A DNA stretch of 64,000 nt from Heliocidaris tuberculata (Eukaryota; Echinodermata; Echinoidea; Camarodonta; Echinometridae), in NCBI GenBank assembly GCA_025618425.1, contig CM046833.1:5290356-5354355 (forward strand), written 5' to 3'. Under the pieces are notes generated by a model. That model saw only the letters and a program-made list of their open reading frames with translations. It did no database searches and had not been told where the DNA came from. The number at the start of each line of letters is the position of its first letter. Within the stretch, counting starts at the first letter, position 1. The translations under genes were made by a program, and so were the position numbers. Below, in pieces: positions 39,010 to 50,500 of the stretch.

Positions 39010-39540
39010 GAATTGGTGATTTTTATTCCAGATCTTTCCCCGCATTTGACGAAGTTGAATGTATTGTACCATAATGCTCATTTTTATTGCAAATTTTGTT
39101 CAGCAGAATGTGTAATTGAATGCATTATACAAAAAATACTCATATTATTGCAAATCATGTTGGACATACCTCGTAACTAAATGCATTTTACATTTACAGT
39201 AAAGTCCATGTAATATCCCATATCCTGTTTTGTAAAAGGTGTATATGTATGTAATTTAATGCATTGTTCCATAATGCCTCTTTTTATTACAGATCATGTT
39301 TTTTCTGTAGAACATGTAAATTGAATGCATTCATGCGTTGTATCGAATGCTTATTTTGATTGCAGATCATGGAGTCCTATAAAAGAACGTGTAAATTGAA
39401 TGTATTCATGCATTCTACCAAGTGCTTATTTTGATTGCAGATCATGGTGTTCTATAAAAGAATGTGTAAATTGAATGTATTTATGCATTGTACCCAAATG
39501 CTTATTTTTATTGCAGATCATATTCTGCAAAGGGTATACA
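39010..39540. repeat. Degenerate minisatellite, period about 75 bp, downstream of gene 1
   Basis: TTTTATTGCAGATCATG-like cores recur at about 39088, 39149, 39288, 39361, 39436 and 39512, each near AAATTGAATGCATT. Confidence 0.75.
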
Positions 39541-39700
39541 TGTAACTGAATACATTGTATCATAAAGCTTGTTTGTATAGAGTAATTGCAACTTCTATTA
39601 CAACTGGGCATGGACCCGTAATTGGACAACTCTCTACGTCAGAAATAGCAGAACTCAATAAAACTCAGTAAAATATATGTATTCATGCTGACTTTTGTTA

Positions 39701-40097
39701 TTAAAGATAAAGTTGAGTTCTGGTCATGCGATAACATCGTGAAAGAAACTGTCTCAAATCAATTGGGAAAGGTTGACTGTATACTTATAGCACATAAGAA
39801 TTGGTGTATGCTGTAAGGTTTTGGTATTCCCAAAACGAGAAGAAATTGACTCAATCCTGCTGAGAGTCACATGCACTGCACACAGAAATGTGTATATACA
39901 TGTAGGGCCACATACACATATTCGGCCCGAACATTTCAGCTGTTTCTCGTCATATTTCGAATATGAGGGCATTTGAAGAGCAATCCTTTCCAGGGGACAT
40001 TTCTTCTATGATGTCAGTCTTCCAAACTGACATAAAAGGAATAAGAAAGCTGACAAATTAATTTTTTACCTTTCCCAGAACTCAACCTTCCCTTTAA
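39701..40097. mobile_element. TTAA-flanked MITE, copy A (intact empty site)
   Basis: TTAA bounds both ends. The termini AGATAAAGTTGAGTTCTGG and, inverted, AGGGAAGGTTGAGTTCTGG form imperfect inverted repeats. TTAA duplication is typical of piggyBac-like or Kolobok elements. Confidence 0.75.
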
Positions 40098-42430
40098 GAG
40101 AACCTTACAGTGTTTGAATATATTGAGAAACATTTAAAAACTTCAAAATACCTGTACCTTGCCGACATGTAGCTTTAAATAATGTCTAAATCTTTAGTAG
40201 TATATGTAAAGTGAAAAGAAATTAGGAATTTAATCTTGTGTGCTAGTCTTGTTTTCTAGTGATGATAAAGAAATATAACAGGAATTAAAGGATTGAATGA
40301 CATTTAAGGTGCTAAACTTTAAAGATGTTAAAAGACAATGAAGCGCTGAATGAATTTGAAACCAAGTGTGTAATTGCCTAGCACTGAATGGTCTGGGGAG
40401 GATATTAATACTTGAAAACAAAATTTCCTTGGAGAAAATAGAAATATGTGGAATAGTTTGTAAAATAAAATAAATGGAGAGTAGCTCAGTAATGAAATCC
40501 TAGAGTTAGCGATTTTTGTAGTGACCTTCAAAACATAAAACAGCAATCACAACTTTCTTATGAATTGGACTTTTCCAAAACTTTTACTGACTTTTACTGA
40601 TTTTATTAGCTTTTAATTGAATGAAATTGATGCTTAGGAGAATTTCCCTTCCAACATCTCTGACATTCTCTGCTATTTTGCATGTTCACTAACTCAATTA
40701 GTGAACTCAACACTCAATAGTGGTGGAAATCTCATTTTTCTCTAGGCTGACAGGCATTTCCATGATGCAGACGCTCAAAGCATGCTTGCCTTAATAAGAC
40801 ACCATACGTATAGCATTATTATTCTACAACATTTCCATGTTGGCAACTTATGTAATGCATAAATAAATAAAACTTGATAAGAATAAAAAGTATTTGTGCT
40901 CTAGTCCATCTTTTTTCACTGACTTTTTGTTTTCTGTTTTCATACCTGAAAATAAATTTTTCTACATCACTGCATGTCTTTAATGGAGTAGGCATATTGC
41001 TGTTTTTGAACTAGAGGAAGAAAAAAAAAAGCCTCAAATGCACAAAACCTATAAAAGCTTAAAGATCATATATATATAGGTTGTCATGTAGCTGCTTTCT
41101 ATTTAACCCTTTCAGGACAGGAATTACATGTATTTAAGGGCTAAATTGATCACAATTTATTCTTCAAATTGGCAACAATATTTTTCTTTTAGTGCTACAT
41201 GGTTCTAATAAGGTGTAATGTGTTCGAAAATAATATATATGGTTAGGAGTTTTGTCGAAAATTTGAAAAAATTGCCAATTTTGATGAAAAACAATGATTT
41301 TGAACCTCTCAATGTGTTGCCAATTTAAGGGTTTCAAAGTTTATTGTCATTTTTAAAATTCCTGCCATCAAATGCAATATGGTCATGCAATAAAAATGGA
41401 CATAGTGAGTGCAGAAAATTTTACTCTTTCTACTTGTGCATCTGGTATATTTTTTAGAGCTCTGAATCAAAAGTTATTGAGCCCAACCACAAAATGTGGT
41501 CAATTGTCTCGAAAGGGTTAATGAAGCGGTTGTAGCTCGATCTTCAGCCATAAACACTATGTAACTGATTTATTACTCCTTGAACATTTATTGAAATCCA
41601 TGTCTTTCAATTCAGCTCAACATCTTCTCATCAGATCAGAGACAAAGTTTTGACTGTCTTTTTGTTGGTTTCCTGCCACATACAGCTGTCTGGCCGATGC
41701 AGTCTTAGAAATAATAAGTGAAAATTGTGAAGAGTAACAGAAATATATAACTTGTAGTACTGTGTACATCTTTCAAGGCAGGATATAGAATTGTCCAAAG
41801 GTAGTCCGTTGGAAAGGCATGCATGGAGATGTTGCATCAGAATTTCATTTATATATGTGCTTTGCAAGATATTTATTTTATCATATTTATATTTATGTAA
41901 AATTTTTGTGTGTATGAATTAAGGGTGTGTTTTATGAAAAACTGAAAACTATGGCTATTTGTTTGTGCATGGCTAGATCTATACAAGCACTAGCTGCCCC
42001 CATGTAATTCCAATATCACCCAAAAAATCTTATTTGCCTTCTGATATTTACAACCTAACCCTGCACTCATAGGCCCTAGCCTATGTGGGACTGTGTCCAA
42101 CATTCACTGTTGCAACAGTCAAAAACATACAACAAAATTGCTCTAAGCAAGATTTAATTTTCTTAAATTTGCTAGATTACCTGGCCTGATTCAGGGACTC
42201 AACTGTGCGACGAATTTTGGGATTCAGATTTGAAAGTGAAATTTTAAATAATTATTTAATCTTTTATGATACTCATAAAAGATATCGAAGCCTATGTACC
42301 CTTGAAAACTATTATGGAGTACAAGCTTATCTTCAGATAAGCTTGCAATGAATAAAATCTAACCCTTTACATTTTTAAAATACAGTGATGATAATAAGAT
42401 GCTTAATTGCTATAACTAAAGGACATGTAG
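40098..42430. other. Gene-free stretch apart from a piggyBac-like MITE
   Basis: It is AT-rich intergenic DNA; only the MITE at 41107-41517 is recognised. Confidence 0.5.
41107..41517. mobile_element. piggyBac-like MITE, copy 1
   Basis: It is bounded by TTAA (41103-41106 and 41518-41521) with CCCTTTC/GAAAGGG termini. The inner sequences GGACAGGAATTA and AATTGTCTC extend the inverted repeat imperfectly. Confidence 0.8.
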
Positions 42431-42467
42431 TATACTAAGGGGTTCCGGTAATCTTGGTTTCTAATCT

Positions 42468-42557
42468 TTCTCTCTCTCTCTCTCCACCCCTCTCTCTCCC
42501 CCTCCCCCCTCCCCCCTCTCTCTCCCCTCCCCCCCCCCCCCCCCCCCTCTCTCTCTT
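42468..42557. repeat. CT-rich microsatellite with C runs
   Basis: (CT)n is mixed with C6-C18 runs. Confidence 0.9.
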
Positions 42558-42814
42558 TGTCTCAATGTTGTCGTTGTTTTTATTTGGCAACCAGTCCCGG
42601 GCATTAATTGTACGTTGGCCTTTCTCATATCTTATTCTTTTTTTATTGATCTTTGAAGTAATAATTGATATCTCAATTATTAATCCTAAAAACGATTCTT
42701 ACAACTCGTTTTTTTCTAGTACTTTATGAAAAAAAAAAACAACTCAATTTTGGCGAATTATGTGTTCTTTCTTTTATGACATTTATTTATTATTTTTTAT
42801 TTTTTGCAAAGCCA

Positions 42815-42985
42815 CAGCGTGCGCGCGAGCGAGTTACATACACCGGAAGTGGAAACGTCGGTCGCAGGTTGACCTAGGGAAAAAAAATGTTCCGCTTGGG
42901 CCGAAAATATTCCTGATAAAGTCGTGTTTTGTGGTGATTTACAGCTCCTTCCATCGATGCCAATGATCCATTGAGGCAAGTATAT
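42815..42985 (+). promoter_or_regulatory. Possible promoter and 5' non-coding exon of gene 2
   Basis: A CpG-dense patch (GTGCGCGCGAGCGAG, AACGTCGGTCGCAG) stands out in AT-rich, CpG-poor surroundings. It contains an ETS-type core, CCGGAAGT, at 42843-42850. Possible donors follow (CGCAG|gttgac, GGCAA|gtatat). Gene 2 exon 1 has an acceptor before its ATG and so needs an upstream exon; this is one candidate about 4.5 kb away. Confidence 0.3.
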
Positions 42986-43739
42986 CCATTGTTCTGTCAT
43001 TCGTGTTATAAATTGGTCTTATTATTTTGTTTTAGTTACGTTTTCTGTGAGATATGTTCGCATTTTGCGTCGCCGATTTGCAGAAAATGCACTGAACAGT
43101 CCCATATGGAGTGTGTTATAGCCAGTGGCAGTGCACCAATCACTGAATTTCAGAAACAAATGCCGTATGAATTATGTTGTGTAGTAAAATAATATTGCAG
43201 TGATGCGCCGAGTATATAATATGGAAATGAAGAACGTGTGAGAGCTTTATGACAAAGGCGAATTGAAAATGAGCCAAATCAAACTGTCGCCTCGGTGTCG
43301 GTGTCGGATCGAGTTGGACTCTACTACTACTAGTCTGAGACTTTTTAGTGAGACAGAGAGCATTTTGAATTTGACCCACTCTTGTTTGTTTTGTTTTTCT
43401 TCTTTTTTCACATGTGTCAGACGGTCATGTCAGATAAAAGAACCAGTCTCTATGAAGAGAAGCATCAGCTTTTTTTGTTTTTACTCTTCAAAGTACTAAG
43501 AGCCAGTCTGAACCACTAAGCCCGACTTGAAACTATGCAGCTGCAACCTGCTGTAATATATCCAGCCAAAATATCAGATCAAAATAGTAAAACTCAAAAT
43601 ATTACTTACCAGCAAGTTGTCTGTAAAAGTCCATCTTGTTTGGTGACCAGCTAAACCAATGATTCAGGGAATGTGGAATTTTAAGCATCAAAATGTTGTG
43701 TTCATTCTATTTTTCTGTTGAGACTGATTGATCCTTCTC

Positions 43740-44186
43740 CAGTAGAGGCGCACGGCCGACATCGGAGACTCTCTCCCATTTGGGAGACTGTCTCTCATAT
43801 CGGAGACTTAGCTTACAAAAGGATAAAATAAACAACACTAACAACAAGGTAGTTTATCCCAGCCAAATTTTTGCCTGACTGAGGTCAGAAACCCATTTGT
43901 TTTGTGTGTGGGTCATAACAAAAATTGTTATGAAAACAAAAGTAGACGGTGAATCTTTGAAGTAGAAGGTCAAAAGGGGTAATTTTTCATGAGGAATCTG
44001 CTTATCACATTTTCATTTTGCACCGAGGTAATCCCTTTGCCGCAAATGTAAACAAAGAAAATCGATCTCCCAAATGGGAGACTGTCTCCCACATCGGCTA
44101 CCAAAAATATTTATGAAAGTCTCTGATAATAGAGACAATCTCCCAAATGGGAGAGAGTCTCCAATATCGGCCGTGCGCCTCTACTG
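43740..44186. mobile_element. 447-bp hAT-like MITE with about 50-bp inverted termini
   Basis: It begins CAGTAGAGGCGCACGGCCGA and ends with the complement. TTCTC flanks both sides (43735-43739 and 44187-44191). A CAG terminus with a 5-bp duplication fits a hAT5-like group (inference). Extra inverted TCTCCCAAATGGGAGA blocks occur inside. Confidence 0.8.
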
Positions 44187-44214
44187 TTCTCAGAGCGCGT
44201 TGATAGAGAGAGTT

Positions 44215-44290
44215 GTGACACGCGCATGATAAGCATGCGCGTACGCGGTCTTTGTTTAAAACATGGCGGATCATGGAGCTTCCAATAGTT
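44215..44290. promoter_or_regulatory. CpG-rich patch with NRF1-like and YY1-like sites, alternative promoter candidate
   Basis: CGCGCATGATAAGCATGCGC followed by GTACGCGG resembles NRF1 half-sites. AACATGGCGGATC resembles the YY1 motif often found at animal transcription starts. It sits directly downstream of a MITE and overlaps a hairpin. No transcript evidence is available. Confidence 0.3.
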
Positions 44291-44327
44291 CCCTTTCACG
44301 TACAAGGGAACTTTTTGAAGCTCCATG
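44272..44327. repeat. 56-nt hairpin
   Basis: CATGGAGCTTC pairs with GAAGCTCCATG, and inside it AGTTCCCTT pairs with AAGGGAACT, around an 8-nt loop. This is short-hairpin or miRNA-precursor size, but a transposon remnant is equally possible. Confidence 0.7.
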
Positions 44328-45481
44328 AAATGACTGACCAATCAGAAGCGACCTCCAGTGTCAGGACTCTCTGTATGGATAGCTCTGATCCTTCTGTACT
44401 GCTGCCCTCTCTCTGTGGAGAGAGGAAATCTGCATTTGTTTACTGTGGCTGGCAGTAGTACAGCAGTAGAGGGCTGCCCTTATGTGTTTTCACCATTACC
44501 ATATTGGTTTGGTAAGACAAGGTTATATTATAACCTTGTTAACTGGATAAGTGCTATAAAGAGCCTTTCCAAGCTACATGTACATGTAGTAGGGTGTCTG
44601 GAGGATTTTTCTATCTCAGAAACTACACATTCAAATGATTTGATTTTTTCAGATCTTGTTGAAAAAACTGTAAAAAATACATGTACCAAATTTTATGTCA
44701 ATCCATGCATTAATTATTCAGTAATGCTCAAATGAATTCTTGTAAATTTTCAGCTTTTTTTTCCCCATAGATGTGTACAAATGAAATGGCACAAAAACGT
44801 GCTGCTGAAACACTGGCAGTGCGCACACACAGTGTGTGTAGTTGTGTGTAAATTTGCATAGGGCCCAGTGGGGCAGTAGGGGGAGGGCATTTTCAAATTG
44901 ATATAGCAACATGATCTCATAGTAGTTTCTCTAAAATTCCTGCAGAATCAAATTTGGAACATTCCAAATTACTTAAGTTCTTATGGACAAGTTTATAGCT
45001 CAACAACTTGCCGAGATGTCACTTTAAACATATCCCTTTTCAGTTTTTCTTAATGAAGGAATTAAGCATACAACTTGTCCTTAACACCAAAAGATAGGAA
45101 ATATAATTTCCTATCATATGATACCAAATTTATTTCAAACTGCCAATGGGATCACATTTTTTTGTTAGTTCGAAAAAACCCTTACGCTGAAAAACTGTGT
45201 GCCATATTTTGTGCTGATTCAGCATAAAAACAGCTGACAGTATTTGGCCAACCTTCAGATACCCTACATGTAGATCTAGTTGTGTGTTCAGACAGAGGTC
45301 TAATATTTTTTTTTATAAAGCTGTCACATTTCCTGGTGGATTTCAGGAAAAATTTGCATCAGATAGAGATAAATGGCATAACATCCAACATGTTTTCAAA
45401 AGAGCAAGTTTTTTTTAATGAAAAAAAAAAGAGAAGCTGGTCAGTTTGGCATGTAACTTGTGTCTTGTAAGGGGGGTGGGG

Positions 45482-46318
45482 TAGCCTGGAAGGCTCTTCG
45501 AAGAGTAAAAAAAAAAAAGCTGACGCTACTCTTCAAAGAGCCTAGTTTTTTTAACCCCACTCTACAATAGAGCAGCCATTTTAGAGTCCAAAGGACCTCC
45601 TGAAAATCACCTTTACCGTGAGCCAGCTTCTCTCATCTCCTCTTCACCATAGCTTTAGAATATTAAAACCCCATTTTTTACCCTAGAATTAAAAAATATA
45701 TTGAGGAAAAAATGTGAAATATTAATTTTAATGGTTACCGATAGGTTGAATGTTGTCCGAACGACGCCCCGAAAAAGCCTTCACTGCGCTCGTAGAGACC
45801 CGAAATTGTCCCGTAATGTCATCGACCTGCAGTCAATCACGCAATTTTCAGATCCACCATACGTTGGACAAGACCGCTACAAGCACGCAGGCATCGCACG
45901 CATTTTGATTGTGCGTCTTCTGCATGCATGCAGTAGCGGTCTTGTCTAACGTATGGTGGATCTGAAAATTGCGTGACTGTAGGTCGATGACATTACGGGA
46001 CACTTCCGGGTCTACGAGCGCAGTGAAGCTGCGGAGGCTTTTTCGGGGCGTCGTTCGGACTACCGTAACCATTAAAATTAATATTTTACATTTTTTCCCC
46101 AATATTTTTTAATTCTAGGGTAAAAAATGGGGTTTTAATATTCTAAAGCTATGGTGAAGAAGAGATGAGAGAAGCTGGCTCACGGTAAAGGTGATTTTCA
46201 GGAGGTTCTTTAGACTCTAAAATGGCTGCTCTATTGTAGAGTGGGGTTAAAAAACCAGGCTCTGTGAAGAGTAGCGTCAGCTTTTTTTTTTTTACTCTTC
46301 AAAGAGCCTTCAAGGCTA
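45482..46318. mobile_element. 837-bp foldback element with about 400-bp arms
   Basis: The left arm, from TAGCCTGGAAGGCTCTTCGA to GACCGCTAC near 45879, is repeated inverted, with a few percent mismatch, from about 45932 to the end (...CTTCAAGGCTA). The central loop is only about 50 nt. The two small open frames on opposite strands are the same sequence read from each arm. Confidence 0.9.
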
Positions 46319-46320
46319 GG

Positions 46321-46861
46321 GGGGGGGGGGGGGCGTTTCATAAAGCTGTTCGTAAAGGTACGCATGACTTTACAAATGACTTGAATATAAAGTGCCAGCT
46401 AGGATGCCCAAAGTTTTTCCTGATGTTTTAACAAAGTGTGACTGTATTTCAAATAACCTCAATTAAATTATGGCAAAAAATAAACTGCAAATAAAAATGT
46501 TTGTTATAGTGAGACTGAGAGGCCCGAATTCACAAAGGAGGTTTAAACCATGGCTAAGGTTTAAACCTCCGTAAGCGTACTAAAATAAGCGTAAATAAGC
46601 GCACATTGTCCATGCGCATGCTCAAAGAAAATATATGATTGGATCTGATTCCGTGCGCACGTACGCTTAAAAAACCCAGGAGGGGGTTTAAACCATGGTT
46701 TAAACCAAACCTCCTTTGTGAATGTTAATCTACAAGATTCTGTACAGTTCAACTTTAGTTGATGCAGTTAAAAATGGTTGAGCAACCCATTTGGCTAGTC
46801 ATATTTAAGTCATTCGTAAAGTCATGCGTAACTTTACGAACAGCTTTATGAAACACCCCCC
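46321..46861. mobile_element. MITE with GTTTCATAAAGCTGTTCGTAAAG termini
   Basis: The left end GGGGGCGTTTCATAAAGCTG and the right end (CAGCTTTATGAAACACCCCC) are inverted repeats of roughly 50 bp. It abuts the foldback element, and a Harbinger-type MITE is nested at 46521-46723. Confidence 0.8.
46521..46723. mobile_element. PIF/Harbinger-type MITE, copy 2
   Basis: It matches 9558-9767 nearly throughout (GGCCCGAATTCACAAAGGAG...). The last bases of its right terminus are lost. Confidence 0.85.
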
Positions 46862-47400
46862 TGGTCATCTTTTATTTGGAGTTTGTTAAAGCCAGATCTA
46901 ATGTTCAATCGGTAGAGGTGATCAGTGATAGAACATTTGATAATTGATAGAGTGATTTCACGCTACATGTATATAGACTATGACTAAACTGAGATTTTCA
47001 TAATAGATCTAGACCTCCATTGACCTAACTTATTGGACCTAGTTTTATGTAATAACCACAAATCTATTAGAAACATATGTGACACATTGGAAGGTCATAC
47101 CCTCTCATGGTTTCCGTTATGTAGAAGGCCCCAGTACATACCTTTTGTTTCAAGAATATTGACCATCTTGCCCTTTGACATAACCCCAAATCTATTCAGT
47201 CCGTCTCCCAATATCTCCGCAGGTACTGGTAAGGTTTACAATTTTTAAAGTAATAAATGCATAGGCTGTAGTAATAGGTTCTCGGAATTAACAAAAAGGG
47301 GGAAGAATGGTATGTATGGGGAGATAACCGCAATAAAAATAATCACCTTGTTATTTCATGTTTGTACTTTCAGACCTAGTCTTGGAGGTGAAAGGGCACG

Positions 47401-47552
47401 ATGGAGTACAACTACCCTCATGAGAGACAGGAGAATCGCTCCAACCCAGAGACGGGCCAGGGGCACCCTCAGAACCAGCATCTTTTACATTACCAGCACC
47501 AGCAATACCCTCCAACACACCATGCTATACAGGCAGGGTACCCTGGACTCAG
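47401..47552 (+). CDS. Gene 2 coding exon 1 (start codon exon)
   Basis: This exon encodes residues 1-50 plus two bases of codon 51 and starts MEYNYPHERQ. It is rich in H, Q and Y with no recognised domain. A polypyrimidine tract and AG at 47372-47373 precede it, so a 27-nt leader is probably spliced to an upstream non-coding exon. The donor is CTCAG|gttagt. The last 67 nt of the exon and its donor are duplicated immediately downstream. Confidence 0.8.
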
Positions 47553-50500
47553 GTTAGTATACATTACCAGCACCAGCAATACCCTCCAACACACCATGCT
47601 ATACAGGCAGGGTACCCTGGACTCAGGTTATAAGCAAATAATTACCGTTGGTGAAGGTGATGGGACAAACTATCACTTCCGAGGCGATCTGGATGTAGCT
47701 ATCTTTCCGAAGCAAAGCTGAGGAAAGATAGCGTATACATGTACATTCAGAATCGCCGAGGAAGTGATAGTACATCTCGTCGCCTGAAACCAAAAGGTGC
47801 TTATTTGCAAAATAATTTAGAGAGGTTTTGAGTTACATGTACATCTTAAGCTCGTGTTCTTTTACTACAGGTGTCAGGTAAATGTGTTTTAGTTTCAATA
47901 GTGCACACATTAGAGTACCTGAATACAGAATCAAAACTTCAGAAGAAGAAACATACTTTCTGTCAATCCTGCAAATGTTCAGTTACTCACGTTACATTTT
48001 GGGGGGGATAATGTAACGTGAGTAACCAAATATTTGCGGGGTTGGCAGAAAGTATCTTTCTTCTTCTGAAGTTTTGATTCTGTATTTATGTACTCTAATA
48101 TGTGTGCATTATTAGTTACGTTCACACGATGGGAGCTTAACTTTAAGTTTCGCTTGTAGTTTCAAAACTTTAAGTTAACTTGTAGTTATCTTGTAGTTTC
48201 AGCCCGTATGAACAGACTTGTGGTTTCCGAAAACTTAAAGTTTACTTGTAGTTCTAGAACCACAAGCTAGCTTGTGGTAAAGGTCAAAACCACGAGCAGT
48301 GGGTCAGAGTTTCGCACCGTGTGAATGGAATAAACTTGAAGTTTCGCAGGCTTTTAGTTTAGGATGACCTTGCTGTTCATGTTAAATTTCCGGGTCGGAC
48401 CATTCGCACACATTATGAACACAGGATCTGTATGTGTACCGTACAACAATTGGTAGTATCTACTTCCTGGGTCAACCAAGATGATCGCTCGGCTTGTAGT
48501 TACAGCTCGTTGTTTCATGCTCGTATGAACCCTCGTTGCGATTAGGGAGTTGTGGTTTCGTTAACATAAAGTTTCGCTAACTTAAAGATTCGAAACCACG
48601 AGTCCCGTATGAACGTAGCTATTGTAACTAAAACTCATTTACCTAACACCTGTAGTAAGAGAACAGGAGCTTGAGATGTAAATCAAAACCTCTCCAAATG
48701 TAACGCGAGTAACCACGGAATAGCCCCTACAACTGTTTTGTTCTAACTTCATATGATGTGTGTGAACAACATTCCAAGTAAATCCAGCACTACTTTCTCA
48801 TATCTCACTACACCTACATGTATAAACCTGATTTGAACACAACAATAAAACAGGAAATATCTAACAAACTAATACACTGTACTAACCTAGATAGACTTAC
48901 ACTTTGTAATAAACAGGCATAACCTTATGATATTAGATCTGAAAGTCTTGAACCCCTTTCCCCCTCAAATTAAGTAGATGAAAAATGAAGCTGCCACATA
49001 ATCTCTTACTGTGAAGTCTAATAACATTCATTGTTTTAACTGTGTACTCTCCAACAGTATTTTTTCTAAGTGAAATATTACTACTGGTACTAGCAAGTTG
49101 TAACTACATGTATTGTCTCATAATCTCATTAATTCAACAGACCTACAAATAATTACAGAATTGTATTGCAAAGTTGTTCTTAAATCATTAAACCTGTAAT
49201 TTCTTCATGTCTTTAAAATGGCACAAACTAAAACAAATAACTAAAAACACAGGAACAGCTGAAGGTACCAGGTATTTTTTTTTTCTCACATATCATGCAA
49301 CACCTTTTCTGAAATAGAAAATTGGATCAACGGTGTCTGGCCAAATTGTATCACTTAACCTGGGAAAGTTTTCCTGTGATAAGCATTAATCAACTAACAC
49401 CCAGATTCCAAGAGAAGATATAAATTTCTTCAGATTTCCTTGAAAATTACACATTTAGCTGCTGGACAGACTCAGCCTCTGAAGGAGCCTTGACCATATC
49501 GACAGGAGTGCTTGTCTGAAAGCAGCACAATGTGTAAGAACATGAAATCGAATAATTTTCAGCATCATTCTAAATAAGGATTTGGATGAACTTGTCTTGG
49601 GGAATTAATTAATTAATCAATTTCATTAATGAAAGTGGACACTTGTAATACAGACTAGTGGTGATACATGTACAAGGCATCTACATGTAGGCACTCTAAT
49701 GTGGCAGAAACTTATTCCCTGTGAACGCGATGTCGGACGTACAGGAAAATTGATGTCGGACGTACAAAAAATGTGTACATGTACGTCCGACCACACATTT
49801 TTTGCTTTATTAGAGATACTTAGATTAATTTAATGCACTGTCTATGCAGAGGGTCTAAAACTTGCTTTGCACAGAGATCCTGCCATTCATTAGGTCATTT
49901 GTCTTTTTGTTACTTTAACACAATAAAAACCTACTTTCGAAAAATCAACTGAAGGCAATTTCAATAGACCTGTCTATCACCTTTAGAAATGTGCAAACAT
50001 TACAATGGCGTATTACGTAATCCAAACCTGATTTCTATGGGCATTTAAATAGGCCTTTGAATTTGAAATTACCTTTGAGTTTATTTTTCGATAGTAGTTT
50101 TTATCTTGTTCTTTAAAAAGTGATGTTTTTTGGTGTTGGACGTACATGGCCAAAGTAGTGTTAATATCAATTAGCAATTAAGCATAATTGAAAAAGTCGA
50201 ATATTTTCAAAATTATTGTCATGGATACTTATTGTCATACTGTTTGCATCTTTTATGGTAATGGATGTGAGTAAACTTATTTTCTTTTATTAAAATGTAA
50301 AATTAATATGTACTACACAGTGGTAGTAGCTCAGATTAATTCCTCGGATTTGGAGGGTTCTGGTGACCTTGAACTTGGTCCAGTTAACTTGAAACCTATA
50401 TTTTCTGATAATATATATTATTACCTTTAAAATGATATATTATTTTGAATTTTTGACCAATTTAATGATTTTTAAAATTTGACCTACTGGTTGACATGTT

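Larger units (their letters stand above)
37431..39662 (+). other. Probable gene 1 3' UTR and flank
   Basis: No coding frame is present. A canonical AATAAA stands at 39657-39662. A MITE and a minisatellite lie within. The true poly(A) site is unknown. Confidence 0.35.

Noticed and set aside
45701..46102. Two similar 82-84 codon frames on opposite strands
   Set aside because: They are the same sequence read from the two arms of the foldback element.
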